Assembly: GCF_032062135.1 (NCBI RefSeq)
Contig: NC_092859.1
Coordinates: 38,886,623-38,950,622 of the forward strand
Reading direction: 5' to 3'
Length of the DNA stretch: 64,000 bases
DNA from: Pyxicephalus adspersus
Taxonomy: Eukaryota > Chordata > Amphibia > Anura > Pyxicephalidae
In this document: piece by piece, positions 26,501 to 39,133 of the stretch
Position numbering within the stretch: the stretch's first letter is position 1
Layout of the letters: each line of letters opens with the position of its first letter
Translations under genes and position numbers: made by a program
Notes under the pieces: generated by a model
What the model saw: only the letters and a program-made list of their open reading frames with translations
Told to the model about the DNA's origin: nothing
Databases searched by the model: none

Positions 26501-29500
26501 AGAGGAAGACTTGGTTGAATACCACAACTTTTACTGCATGTTTCAGCTTACCAGGGTCCACCTAGATGCAGGAGATAGAAGACAATGATGTCAAACCAAG
26601 TCACATTAAGCAGTAAAATAAAGACAAGGACAACACCTTTAAGAACAGAAGCAGTTCCTAAATTAGTTCCTGACAGTTTCCATCTACAAATAGTCCTACA
26701 AATCAGTAAGAAGTAAAAATAAGCACTTTCATAGAATTCAAAGATCCATTATGTACAGCCTAGACCTAAGATCCAAACTTATTCTATACGAACAAAGTAT
26801 TAAGGAATTAATGTGAATTACCCTTTGAACTAACATATTTCTAGGACTAAATTGCTGGCAACTTGTGGAACAAATGGGTGGTTGTTACTTTTTAAATCTG
26901 GTTCGAAACCTAGGCGTAAGCTGTGTATTTGACTTTACCCCAAAGCAATGGTTAAATTGTATGTAAAGCTAGGACTTTTTATGTTAAAATAGCAATTGGT
27001 TAAGACCCTGTAAGGATTTTGTTCTGCCATTGGGAAGATTAACACTTACTTCCTATGAAAGGTATTCTCCCCACCCACTAACTTAACCAATTAAAAAGCT
27101 TTAAAACATTGCCTAAAATATGGGATTGCATGTTACATCTTAGGCTTTTAGACCTAATGGCCTTTGCCCAAATAAACACTGCAATCTTTTGGTGAAATCC
27201 CTGGTGAAGGATTTGGGAGTTCACTTTTCCCCTTGCATCATTTTGCTGCGAGAAAATTCTTTCACTATCTCTTATGTCAGACTTTGACTGTGTTTAGACT
27301 AGTGGCATAAGTTCACATCTTTCTACAGAAATTAGAAAATGCCTGTGTAAGTGTTTTTGGCTATTTTAATACCTAAAAGTCTTCTTTAACCCCCTAATAT
27401 GGAAACTAGACTAAACGGTAGTTTGGGACCTTTCTGGATAGGAAATGGGGCAGCAAGTGTATGTGCCAATTATCTTATTTTTTAAAGGTTCTATGGAATT
27501 TGTTATGCTGACAAAGGAAGGGGGAAAAGCATGTACCCTCCCTACCTTTTGGCAACAATCATATACCTGCCTATCCCCCTTGGGGACTGCCCCAGCTAAA
27601 TGCAATGATGTGAGTTCCACCCACTGGGGCAGATTTTATGTTATTGTTCATGTGTTTAACCAATCCAACAGGACAGCTGTCCTTTGCTGGATTTGCTGAA
27701 AGGAAGCATCAGAAAGTAGTCACTGCTGGAGGGAATAGTTGTTTTTGTACCACACAGGATTTTGTAAGTATTAGTTAAAAAAGGAATAAAGATTTTTTTT
27801 TTATTCTGTGGTGTCATTATTTCCAGGGCTTCATTACCCTATATGGAAATGGGAAAGGGGTAATATGTACCCATGTAGTCATTACCCAGGGTAAGGAGGT
27901 TGATATTTGACAGGCCCTTATTAAAAGTAGATTTCAAATAAGCTTCCCACCCGCAGACCCCCACTATAAGGGGCAAGCACAGGCCTGTTTTTTTTGCCAA
28001 AAGTAAAGGAAAACCATGTAGACCCCTTACCTTTTCTGGAAAACCAGATAAAAAATAAACAAACCTCTTCATGGCAATTTTAACTGTTTTTTTTTGCAGG
28101 AGGTTTTGAGTAGTAAAACTTCTTAGAAAACCTGCTAGTCAAAACATGTCTATATTTGCTTTTGCTAAATATAACTGAATTGACAATGTATCAACATTTG
28201 TGTGCTATAAACCTCACTTCTCCACTATCTATCCTGCTCACTAATTTTAGTGTCACCCCTATCCCATGTATCTAAATTGGAATCCAACACCTCCAAATGC
28301 TATACAAATATAGCAACTATAGAACTAAATCTTTTCTCATGGTGGCATCTTTTTTCATCCAGGATCTTCTACCTAGCTACATTGTCTTTTTGAAAAATAT
28401 GGATTTCCAGACAAAACATTATGTCTCCTACACATACACATACGTTTTTTTTTTAAACTGAAACTACCAGTATAACAGTTTGAATACCAGTCAAAAAAGC
28501 CCTGTCTAACTCAGGTCCGAGTACTTTTACTTGGGCATAACATTTCCCTAAAACCACAAAATGCCCCCCTCTTCCTGCATTAATTTCACCTTCTTCTTTC
28601 TCACCTCACCCACCCATCCTTTCTTGTGCCCCCCCTCCCAAAAAATTACTATCCCATCCACTCTTCTTTATTTTCTGCCTTTGTGACTTACTTAAACTCT
28701 GTACCTAAATCCCTTACCCATTCTTTCTTACACCTCAACCTCCTTATACAACATGTCTGGACAAACTTTTTTATCCGCTAAGTGCTGTAGCAAATTAAAA
28801 AAAAAAACTGCATTAATAGCAGTTAAAGTCTCAACCCTTAAGGAACAGCCCAGCTCTCTGAAATGTCCCTTTGAACACCTAATCAAAAGAAGGAGATGTT
28901 GATTACAGGAGAGCTCCGCTGGACACTGTAGAGTTTGTGAGAACTGTGGTCTAAGCAGCACTTTGCCCAAAAAAATTGTCAGTTTTTAAAAGTGACAGTT
29001 TTTTACTGTATTTTCAGTCTGACTGGGATCAATTAATGATTAACATGTTTCCACCTCAGAATGTGACCTGTGCTACTTTTATTCAAACAGTATGGATATT
29101 CAGCAAAACCTACTGGATCATTTTTTTCTGGCTGGATTTTGTAGCGGGTAATGAAGTTCGGTTTTCCAGTTAGGTCGATCATCATTAGCACAGCATTATA
29201 TATCCAGAATGACAAGCTAGGGATCAAAATTGCTCCTGCAGGACAGAGAGAATGACAATTCATGTCCGGTGTTTAACATAATATAAAAAAATATGTAGAC
29301 AATTTCAGTAAGGAAAATAAGATACTTGTCAGTTCAACACTAATCCAACTGCAGCTGTCATGTTTTGTAGTAGTGACAGAAATGTGAAAATATTTAATTA
29401 GTTGCCATGACTAATAAACTGTCCTTCCTTCTTGTTCATATATATGTATGCCAACAAAAGAAATAAACATGACAATACCAAAAGATTTGTAAATGCAACA

Positions 29501-29567
29501 ATTTTGTTTTGGGAGAAGTGGTACATTTTCTGATATAAATGTAGGGGTTCCAATATTTTAGGTCATG

Positions 29568-29610
<43 letters not shown>

Positions 29611-29926
29611 CTGTCAATGAAGAAAATACATGTATACCATTTCCAAGCCATTTGGCAGCTAAAACCAGAATCTTGAATATAAAATTAATGCTTTAGTTGT
29701 TCTTAAATCACAATTGAAATGGTTGAGCTAGTCCTGAGATGTAGGTGGGCTGGTGCCTTTACTTTTCTTTTCTAGTCTCGTAGATTGTAAGCTCTTTGTG
29801 GCCTCTCCTCCTTTGTCACTGTCTGTACTTGTCTTTCATTTGCAACCCCTAACTATTTAATGTACAATGCCTAATAAATTGGCACTAAATAAATCCTGTT
29901 CATTCTTCTTCTTCTTCTTCTTCTTC

Positions 29927-29967
<41 letters not shown>

Positions 29968-32877
29968 AATAATAATTTTATTATTATTATCATTATTAAT
30001 GTTATTATTATTATTATATTATTATTATTATTATTATTATTGTTATTATTAAGAATAATAATAATAAGGCATTGCAGTTTGGTCACAATCCGCAATGCCC
30101 TCCCCACCTGTGTATCGACAGTGAAGAAAAAACAATGGACTGAGAATGGATAAGTAACCCTCCCATTTCTTTTACTGTCACTAGATTGCTTATTATAACA
30201 TGTGCATCCAACAGCGTCTGATTTGTTCAAAGTTTGTTATAAAGACAAATTCAAAGAATAAATACAGACAGTAACTGCCTTAAATTGTGCATCTGAATTA
30301 AACTGGAGTGTAGCTGTTAAGCTTCAGAGAAGTAAAACAAGACATACTGGCTCATAATGAAGGACCAGTTGTATGATTACTCACCCAAACAGTATAAGGC
30401 TAATTCATTTCCACCATAGTAGCTGTGCAGCTTCACCCACTGGGCCTGCCAGAAGTCACCTGATGCTCCCCAGAAACGCTGAAGGTGCCTAAAACAAGGA
30501 TACAGTCAGGAAAAATAATGTACAATGGGATAGCTTGGGTTCAGGATGTCAATATATAATCAGTGAGATATGCATTTAATTACTGCAACTCCATTCCTCT
30601 GAAACAACCAGCTGCAGCTTAGTAAGAGTATAATAAATAAACATTTAGTTTGAATTCCAGACAGTTATTAAAAATACCATTTACACTAAGATGTAATGGT
30701 AAAAATAATACAATTTTTCCTATGCTATGTCAATTCTAAATTCTACTGTTACTGTGCCACTAGGTAAATCTGCTTCTACCAGGTCCTTCCCAGTGACATC
30801 ACACCTTCATCACACACATTGGCCTTCTCCTATATCTGTCTTCCAGAACATACACATTGGTCTTTCCCCGGAATCCCTCCTTCAGCACATACACAATGAT
30901 CTTCCCCTTTCATCTCTCCTCCAGTGCATGAACATTGGTATTTTCCCTGCATCCCTCCTTCTACACAATCACATGCTAGCCCTTTCCCTGTAACTTATCT
31001 CCAGCACACACACATTGGTCTTTTTTTTCTGTATTTATCCTCCAGTACAAATATGTTAGGACCTTCCCCTGTATCCCTTCAAAGCTTTGCTCAATTTGTC
31101 ATGTCTCTAGCACTACCTCCACTGTTTATGGACTCACAGTCCATGTTAATATCTTGATTATATTTTAGTGTTTCCTTTTTAACTCCCTTTGTCCCCAATT
31201 GTATTAGCACACTATGTTTTAGTATCCTCCCCACTACTTTAACAAACCACAGAGCTGCTAACACAATTGGTGCTACCCCCACTGTCCAAGAATAATCTGC
31301 TCCATTTTTAGCATCTTTATTTACTAAACCTCTGAAAAAACATTTCTGTATAGATCTTAACTTCCTGCTTCTGCTTTTTAATTATTCAGTTTTGTTAATG
31401 GTAATATCTGCACAAAATAAATCCATGGAAGTAAAACACAGATACACACTGCATGCATGTGAGTTATTTATTTAGCCTATTGCCATGAGTTCAGAGTTAA
31501 TGGGTCATTGACTTGTGATAACATAGATGAAAAGCTGCACTAAACTACAGTCACAAGACCAAGTCTCACATAATAGGAAGCCACATAAACCAGAATAGAT
31601 TCAGAGCTGTCTAGAACTGCTGAAAGCTTTAGCTTCTACATTTAACCTTTATGAAGACATTTTACTATTACTACAGATATGGGATGTTCAGGAACATACT
31701 GTACAGGGTTAGTAACTGATAGCTTTTACATGCGGAATCCTTTAAGGATCATGTGATATACAGTAGCTAAGTATATGGTTTTAAGGCAATCTCATTTTCA
31801 TTCTACCATTTCATTTCTCCTTTTAATTATTTTGCATTTGAAGCATGTTTTGTGAATATATCACTTGACTTTACATTGCTGGTCAAACTGTGCACAGGAG
31901 ATGGCAGCAAAGATGTCTCCAGTATCCCAGAAAAAGTGCCTAGGAAAAGTATGAATTTTGTTTTGCTTTTTATGGTCAAGCCCAATCCATGAATTTTCTG
32001 CACATGCATACTTTCCAACTTTTTGGAATGCAAGAAAAAGGACACCTTTTAGCACAAAGTACATGCCCCCGACAATTCCTCAGTTCGTTAGAGGATGTCA
32101 GAACTAGAATTGAGGGAAAATCTTCTCCAAGGACATACAGATATTATTTAGGGCCAATATAGACGTATGCCCTGTAGGCATGCAGGTGTGTTCCTGTATA
32201 GCATGATGTGTTGCCTTAGGCAATCTCTACTTAACTAAGCTGCCTGGAAAAGTAATTAATTAATTTGTTTAATCATCACTCTAGAGACTTCTTTTTTAAC
32301 TTGCACACTTTACCACCATAGGTTAAAGCTGACTGATTTCTGTGTGCCTGTTAGTTGATGAAAAAAATAAAATAATCAATTTTAAGAGGAGGCCTCCAGC
32401 ACACATATCTCATTGGAAACCCAACAACTGTGTTGTCAGGTGTTGTGCAAATAAATTATTTGGATTCTAATAGAACAGATTGTCTCTGAAGGGAAACAAT
32501 ATATTTAGGTATTTATTGTGGAGTTACTTTAATGAAGGGAGTTTTTTTTCTTGAACGTATCACTAAAGTACAGCAGCCAAGAGCTGTGAAATGGAACTAC
32601 AAAGATTAAAGCTTTCTATCTGTGCTGTTTGACCCTGCACCTTGCCAAATTGCTTGCTTGTTCCCATATGGAAAAGCACTAGACCAACCATGCCCCAATA
32701 ATTACATTAATATATAACATGGATGTAGCTGATACATTTTAGAGACACAAAATGGAACATAACAGATTTCTGTGCATAACCTCACCATGTGACTGTGTTT
32801 CTGAAGGCAGCAAACGTTAGAAGCCCAGTGCCTATTACAAAAGCTGTTTTCTTCACGGAGTCCCAAAGCTGTCCATC
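23396..32877 (-). CDS. FAXDC2: Fatty acid hydroxylase domain-containing protein 2 (FAXDC2), first exon not found
   Basis: This is an integral membrane, iron-dependent enzyme of the sterol desaturase/fatty-acid hydroxylase superfamily. The human protein is linked to C4-methyl sterol oxidation in cholesterol synthesis at the endoplasmic reticulum, which is family knowledge and not visible here. Seven exons, all with GT-AG borders and matching phases, join to 317 residues. The histidine clusters that bind the di-iron centre are intact: HRLFH (174-178), HKQHH (187-191), HCGYH (246-250) and HDFHH (260-264), numbering from the first recognised exon. Several hydrophobic segments fit membrane spans. 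The sequence closely follows human FAXDC2, as remembered, through its C terminus. The human protein is about 333 residues, so only some 15-20 N-terminal residues and the start codon are missing. They should lie upstream of 32877, before the CNOT8 promoter. The gene is oriented head to head with CNOT8, as in human. Confidence 0.92.
23922..24088 (-). CDS. FAXDC2: FAXDC2 exon (histidine box 3)
   Basis: The exon is 167 bases after acceptor TACTACAG, with donor GTAAGT. It encodes LSNMLPSIAGP, a membrane span, then HCGYHLPFLPSPEFHDFHHL. It ends two bases into a lysine codon. Confidence 0.94.
24955..25090. mobile_element. Small MITE in FAXDC2 intron (GGGAATGTC family)
   Basis: Inverted words AACATTCCCTCAGACATTCC and GAATGTTTGAGGAGATGTC, and the end GATTCCCTGTTTTGTAA, match the copy at 48988-49115. 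It is non-coding and lies in the intron between FAXDC2 exons 24088 and 25716. Confidence 0.55.
25716..25821 (-). CDS. FAXDC2: FAXDC2 exon (histidine boxes 1-2)
   Basis: The exon is 106 bases between acceptor TTGTATAG and donor GTAAGT. It completes HRLFHH and carries HKQHHEWTAP, then SLYAHPLEHI. It ends in phase 0, in agreement with the next exon. Confidence 0.92.
26356..26561 (-). CDS. FAXDC2: FAXDC2 exon (ends at first histidine box)
   Basis: The exon is 206 bases between acceptor GCATCTAG and donor GTAAGG. It starts VDPGKLK, contains two hydrophobic spans, and ends YYSH plus two bases of the arginine codon in the HxxxH box. Confidence 0.93.
29114..29235 (-). CDS. FAXDC2: FAXDC2 exon (membrane segment, TGKPNFITRYKIQ)
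   Basis: Acceptor TCCTGCAG and donor GTAGGT bound 122 bases. They encode a hydrophobic span (ILIPSLSFWIYNAVLMMI) and then the conserved loop TGKPNFITRYKIQ. Confidence 0.92.
29571..29608. repeat. (TA)n microsatellite
   Basis: This is an uninterrupted run of 19 TA units in the FAXDC2 intron between the exons at 29235 and 30385. Confidence 0.95.
29765..30068 (+). repeat. LINE 3' end (L2/CR1-like) with TTC/TTA microsatellite
   Basis: The block from TAGATTGTAAGCTCTTTGTG to GGCACTAAATAAATCCTG is the kind of 3' tail found on amphibian L2-like LINEs. A related tail lies at 38425-38500. It runs into a (TTC)n and then (TTA)n tract at about 29904-30068. The poly-leucine/isoleucine reading frames here are artefacts of the microsatellite. 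Confidence 0.6.
30385..30488 (-). CDS. FAXDC2: FAXDC2 exon (HLQRFWGASGDFWQ segment)
   Basis: Acceptor TTTTAG and donor GTGAGT bound 104 bases. The first base completes the split tryptophan codon; 34 codons and one extra base follow. HLQRFWGASG is a very conserved part of vertebrate FAXDC2. Confidence 0.92.
30785..31085. repeat. 39-bp minisatellite in FAXDC2 intron
   Basis: Seven to eight imperfect units of about 39-41 bp follow the pattern CTCCAGCACATACACATTGG, then TCTTTCCCCTGTATCCCT. Because 39 is a multiple of three, a chance open frame with a 13-residue periodicity runs across part of it. It lies between the FAXDC2 exons at 30488 and 32786. Confidence 0.8.
32786..32877 (-). CDS. FAXDC2: FAXDC2 exon encoding N-terminal DGQLWDSVKK segment
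   Basis: Acceptor CACTGTAG precedes it at 32878-32879, and donor GTGAGG follows at 32785. It encodes 30 residues plus two bases of a tryptophan codon, including a hydrophobic stretch ending FAAFRNTVT. It starts in phase 0, so the missing upstream exon must end on a complete codon. Confidence 0.85.
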
Positions 32878-32879
32878 CT

Positions 32880-33010
32880 ACAGTGATGTAAACACAGCAA
32901 CATGAACAGGATGTAAATATGGTATCTGTTAAAATGGTCCCATTATAAGCTGTTAAAAATATAATAAAAATATGGATGTTTAATACATGTGAAAAGAGTA
33001 TTCCATACTC

Positions 33011-33063
<53 letters not shown>

Positions 33064-34155
33064 TTTATTCTACCTTCAACTTTTTGTGGGGGATATATTT
33101 GGGAGCATGTCCTGACCAGGGATCTTTTAGATATTCAAGAAGAGCATCATCTGTCAATCATTCATTATAATATTCATCATATTGACAGTAATATTGGACA
33201 TTGACATTTACCCCTTTAGACCCCAGGTTTGCAGGTTACCTAACAGGAGGCACGGCTCTTTTTACATGTGCTTTTTTGTTTACCAAGGTGTTCTAAATAG
33301 CTTGTTGGCAATGGTCACCAACCTTTCTGATAGCAGGGCCTGGAAAAATAGAATAGCCCGGAAGGATTGGGGGATATCTTGCAGGACTGAATAACAAGGA
33401 GTGAAAAAATGCCACACTGGATTACTATACAGTTAGTGAATGTCTCTGCAGGGACAGCTGCCAGACAAATGTCAGTACATGGAAATGCAACCTAGGAACC
33501 ATTCACAGTTATTTTAACCCAATGTGTGCCTGGATCCAGGGCATGAAGGGTTTGGCACACATCACATACCCACTAGCTCGCCATTGGCTGGAGAGGATGC
33601 TGCTGACTTACTAAGAAAAGTCATTATTTACATGAAGACACATGCTGTGTGCGGTATTGATCTGGTTATATATTATCACTTTCTTGGGGGTCTAAATCAG
33701 TCCATCTGGAAATGTCAACATGGCGATTCTCCAGAAAGATGGTGATCCAATGTTATATGCTGTCCAATCAGACACAACCTGAGTTTCACTTCTGCTGTCC
33801 AATTGGAAAACCCCCAACATTACAGAGATTTCATGATGTCAGCTTTATATAAACATTTACTGATATCATTCACAGGAATTCTCTTGACTTCCAAATTTTT
33901 CCATATACATACAGTCCAGAGTCCATATACCTTAACCAGCCAAGGAAACTACATTTCCCACTGAAAGTGGAAATATGGAAAATGTAACAATTTCAGGTAC
34001 TCTCTACACATGTGTGTACCTACCTCCTACCCATCCAAACCTAACACTGGGTCTAAATAGGTTAATGTCAATGTCCGCATCCGTCTATTGCCCGGGGGTT
34101 GAGGATCTTTGGTCTAGAAAGATCAGTTGTTGAAACCAAAATGTACACAAAACTG
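32880..34155. other. FAXDC2 upstream intron or 5' region, (AT)n tract
   Basis: An (AT)n microsatellite occupies about 33015-33060. The rest has no exon-like frame that would supply the missing FAXDC2 start in phase 0. Confidence 0.5.
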
Positions 34156-36008
34156 AAAAGGGCATTAGAGCGGTAAATCATGCTTTATCAGATTGCTTGG
34201 TCTGAAATGTAATTTAAACAAAGCCAGGTACATTGCAGTCTGCTAATGCTGTGTTTTCATGTTAGCTTACCTAATCATTAGTCATTTAATAAATATATAT
34301 AATATAGTATCCACTGGGACATTACCTAATCTATATTTCTGTCCTTTCCCATGGTTTATTTATATTCCTAACTCAGGTTCCACACATATTCTCATAGGGC
34401 TGCCACCTGAACATGTAGCCCATACTTGGGAGTCTGTAAAGCAGTAAATGTCACTTTCACCAAACATTCTCTGTTGGTGAATCAGTCACCTAGAAGATTC
34501 ACCTGCAGTAAATGTTTACTTAATGTCATATTCATTGCTTTAAAAATATGTTGTTTAAAGTTTTCATGTTACCCGGCTTCTGCGTTCCAAGGAAGTAGAG
34601 GTGTCACTTTTTCCCATCTGTAAATAGAAAGACATTTACCCATCAATTTTAGGCAAAACTATATGAAGAAGCACTTAAGGTGGAACATGAGGCCTATTAT
34701 CAGATGTTGCCTTAATGTAAAAAAATAAGGTTGTTCCAAAAGCTCAATAGTTGAAACTAGATTTACAAAATAAAGTGAATAAAAGCAACAAATCCTCCTC
34801 TCCCTTGATTTGGCTCTGACCAAAGTTTTAGTCAATTGTATTCAGAGACAGCATAACTGAAGCAACAAAACAATTTAGCTCTTCATTAAAGAATCCATAG
34901 TACAATGGACAATGCTTTGGCAGGGCTATAGTTTGTATTATTTGAAAAACAAAGACTAAATAATTAGTAAAAAGTTAGAAATCAATACAGTTAAAATGTT
35001 TGAAATGTAAGACAAAGAGACCCAATGTCCATACATTGTCAGAGTTTTTTTTATTATTATCTTTATGCATGGCGTCACTAACACAAAACACAAGGGCTGC
35101 ACGTACACTTTGGTATCAGTTTGTGATTACAGTTCAATATCTAGTAATACATACCGGTAGTATACCCAGTGTTTTCAACACTGACAGAGAGATACTGTAT
35201 CAGTACAGCAGCACTACTGAAAAATAACAACAAAACCCATTCACTCTGCTAGGAGTAGACAAAATGAAGGTAAGGGTGGCACTATAAGTGAGCGTGGTTA
35301 CAAAGAGTCCGGGCCTACAATAACCCATATAATAATAAATACCCCACATCAATAACCTCCAAATAAAAAAAATTTAAACAAAGTGACATGAGTGCCAGTG
35401 GGAGGAACCACAAAACACAGCAGGAGACTGGAAGAAGGGACACTCTCTGAAGTGTCAGTTCTGAAGAAAACACACAATATCTCATCATCAGAATGACCTT
35501 TGGCAAAGCAAGCGCGAAGGTGAGGAGCCAATCTTGACTCTAATAAAAAAAGTCCAAATATGCATGTCTCTGAAAGGACTGATTGTTATGACAGTTTTCA
35601 CCTAAGTTACTAATTTACAAAATGTAACAATTGATAACCCATTATATTACAAAGACATATAATAAATTATAATTATGAGATGGGTTATTTATAGCTATGT
35701 TATTTATATGTCATGTAAATTACAGTAATGTGGGTGGAGATGCTGTTAAGGCATCTAGATGGGTAGATATAGGGTATTTTGATGGATCAGTGCTCTGCTC
35801 TGCATGTTTGAGCCTCCTTTAGTTGTGTTAACAATAACACCTTCAAAGTAGGTGCTAACCTTTCCCCAATTTTTCCAAAGTATATTTTTAAGTGTTTTCA
35901 CTTCATTGGAATTTAAATATGTATGTAGGTCTTGCTATAATTTTCTTTCACAATAATGCTCATTCTAGTGTTGAGCTTAAGACCTTTTGCTGATAGACAT
36001 GTTTCTAA

Positions 36009-36416
36009 AGCTAGGTACACACTTGCAATAATTATCGTTAGAAAACGAACAACTAACGATTATGCACGATTATTTTGAACCATCGTATTGTGCACAATTC
36101 TGTTGTAACAATACGATAGTTCAAATATAATCCACCAATAGTGTACCCACGCTAGATATGATCGTTTGAGCGCTGCACGTGTGACATGTACAGGAGAAAG
36201 TGTATTGCAGAACCATCCACGATCACTGAACGACTGTACACACAACAGATAGTGAACGATCCTCGCCCAATCAGATCCACCGGGACAGTCGTTCGTTTCC
36301 AGCGACAATCCCCGTTCGTCAGCGTCATTGTGCACTTTTTTTTGTTAACAATTATCGGACGATTGGTTGTTAGTCGTTCATTTCCAACGATAATTTTTGC
36401 AAGTGTGTACGCAGTT
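36009..36416. mobile_element. Palindromic MITE, family A, intact
   Basis: The element is 408 bp with ends AGCTAGGTACACACTTGCAA and (inverted) AACTGCGTACACACTTGCAA. It is flanked by TAA on both sides (36006-36008 and 36417-36419). The interior is largely two inverted arms with CGAACAAC/GTTCGTTT words. A TWA target suggests PIF/Harbinger ancestry. It is absent from the matching place in copy 1 of the duplication. Confidence 0.75.
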
Positions 36417-38424
36417 TAAGTGCATGAAATACAGTCCTTACATAATGCTGGTGTTCAGCTCACCCAGGTATCAAATCTGTTATTGCCTAATTAATGTGTA
36501 TTGTTCACAGTGAATATCCATAAAGTCATCCAGAGACAGGACTTCTACAGATATGTCATTACTTCACCAATAAAAGGTGTCAACAGAAAACATGTTTATA
36601 CTGTGTGAAAGGCACGGGTGACATTTTACAGTGTCCAACATACTCAATAACCACCTGCCTGGAGCTTGAACTAGCTGCACCTGTTATTTATGATTCAGGA
36701 TTTGCTGAAACAGTGTACCAAGCATTAAACTAAACAATACTTTCAAAAGTCTAAATTAAAAATTCTATTTTTCTAATGTGCTTGAAAATTACGCTGAATT
36801 ACATTTTCCAACTTACAGCTGAAAGCAGTGCTGGCCAAGTTTATTGATATAGTGACCTCTAGTTCAGCCCCAACATCAAGAAGGGGAGGCTCATATCTGT
36901 AGAGACTGCAAATATACTTCAGAAGATGTATCATGATAAGGATGCAGACTGGTCAAAGAGTGCAGCCATGCTAAAGGAGATGGTCAGGGTCTGCGACCAT
37001 GCTATGGATGTTGTTGGAGACTAGAGGCATGCTTTAAGAGACAATCATGGACTGGAAACTTGAGACTGCTTGAAATCATTAATAATACAGAAACCTTAAT
37101 TTTTTTTTTGACATTTGTTTTCTTTAAAGCACAGCAGAAAATGGATATAGTGCAGAGAAATGATAATGTAATGTTAAAAATAAACCAAGCCACAATTTTT
37201 AGAAGGCCATCATAAGAAGTTTCCTTCTGCTGCCTTGATAATCCAGGCACCTATGTAAGAAAAACACAGACCAATGTCTGCAGTTGCCCTGAAGTTAAAG
37301 ACCCACAGTCTGGACATTGATTTAAGGGATCATGAACTTTTAGGACTAAAACCCCCTGCCCTTCCTTCCTTCCTTCCATAAGTCATGGGTCTGGGTGGGA
37401 CTGAGAACTTTTGGAATGGGACATAAACACAACCAACTTGCCCTTTCATGGTGGTGTCAGCTTTTTTGTGTTAAAGAAGGTAGACTATGTTTGCCATGGT
37501 ACAGCCAAAATTGCACTTGGTATTCAATTACAGCTTTCAACATTTAATCACATGACAATTTAGAGCTGCAGTAGTAGTCTCTGCTAAAAGACATCCCTCT
37601 CTGGATGTAGTGGTCACAGCTCTGGACAGGAAGCAGGTAACTTTATGTTGTGAAGCAGCTGTCACCGACTGGGAGCCCCCTCTGCTGTTTTTCTCCACTT
37701 GAGATCACAAACCCAACAAATCTTGTTTCTACTGGCTTAATGGGCGAATGACCCATATACCCAGATGAGTCCTTCTCTGACTCAGCCATTGAAACCATAA
37801 ATAGCCTAAAGTATCACTGGGCTGCTGAGATCTAATTTGCACTGCTCTTTTATAGCTATTAGCCTTGGCCCCTCTACATGCAGTTTGCAGAATCAGATAG
37901 CATGGTATTTGATGATTGCTTCAAGCTTCATGCTGCACTTGGTAAATTCTTTATTAGGGATGGAGGTACATGCATTTAGCTCCAGGATCCTGGAAATGGT
38001 TCAGAACCAACTTTCTTTTAGTTTGTCTTACCTGATACATGCACATGGGACTTTGCATTCCCCCTAGCATTAGAGGAAGCCAGCATACATATGTGTCAGA
38101 AAACATGAAGCAATAGGGCTGTGTCTTCATAGGCAAGTGGGGACCTGTCTGTTTTTATATTGTCTGTATTGTAAAGCTATCACTGCTTTAGATTTATTCT
38201 CTAAAACACAAATAAAATAGTAATAGGCAAAGCCCCTAACAAAGGAGTGGGACATCCCCATAACATTTCTAACAGAGATGAAGACCTGGAAACCTATTAC
38301 GGGTAATGTTAATTATTTTTAATACATCTCTTTATACAATTTAAAAGAGAGAGAGACTCCAAAGGAATTCACTTTGCTAGAACCCAGCACTGAATCATAT
38401 TGCATATTACACAACATATTACAG

Positions 38425-38500
38425 CACTGCGTAATATGTAGGCGCTATATAAACCCTGTTTATTATTATTATTAATATAATAATATTATTATTAGTTGTC
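38425..38500 (+). repeat. LINE 3' tail (L2/CR1-like) with TTA repeat
   Basis: The block around GCACTGCGTAATATGTAGGC and GCGCTATATAAACCCTGTTT, followed by TTATTA repeats, is a short LINE 3' end similar in plan to 29765-30068. Confidence 0.55.
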
Positions 38501-38509
38501 TCCCTTTCA

Positions 38510-38668
38510 CTTTCATTACGATTGTTCCTTGTCCATCGTCCGTGGTTCTGCCAGGACGGTTGTTCAGGCGATGGACGACGGGCGCTGTACACACGCCAGA
38601 TTCTCGTCAGATATCAGCCCTATGCCGATTTTTGGGTGAGAACCATTGGATGTGTTTACGTAGCTTTA
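38510..38668. mobile_element. Partial MITE, family B
   Basis: The right part of a palindromic MITE: GTACACACGCCAGATTCTCG and a terminal TGTTTACGTAGCTTTAG. It is related to the fuller copy at 38886-39133; the left end is missing. Confidence 0.55.
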
Positions 38669-38885
38669 GTTATAATGATTTGATCCTGAGCCTCTAAGAT
38701 TGAAATAAATAATATAAAAGGAAAGGCCAAGCAATTTCATGAGACTGTACAACAATCCTCCTCCAAATGGTACATAGCTAGAAATGATCAACTCAGTCAG
38801 TAGAGTAAAAACTACCAATAATGTCAAATGGGTGGGCCTGGAAATGCATTTGCAGAAACATGCTGTTTGACTTCTTGGTATGTAA

Positions 38886-39133
38886 GGCTAGGTACACACA
38901 GCAGATGATTCTCGTCCGACAATTGCTTTAGGGCTGATATCGGACGAGAATCAGGTGTGTGTACAGCGCTCGTTGATCCACGGACGACGAACGACGAATG
39001 ATCCTAATGAAAAGGAAGGGGAGAAAGTGCACCCCTACCCTCTTTATAGAACAGAATAGCGCTGTATGTACAGAACTCGTTCATTCATCGTGCAATCCTT
39101 TCCAACGAAATTATTGCAGGTGTGTACGCAGCC
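38886..39133. mobile_element. Palindromic MITE, family B
   Basis: The ends GGCTAGGTACACACAGCAGA and (inverted) GGCTGCGTACACACCTGCAA enclose ATTCTCGTCCGACA/TGTCGGACGAGAAT-type arms. The left flank is TAA and the right flank TAT, a near match to a TWA target. The ends resemble family A, so the two families probably share a transposase source. Confidence 0.65.

Noticed and set aside
29867..30230. Poly-leucine/isoleucine/asparagine frames
   Set aside because: They are produced by TTC and TTA microsatellite repeats.
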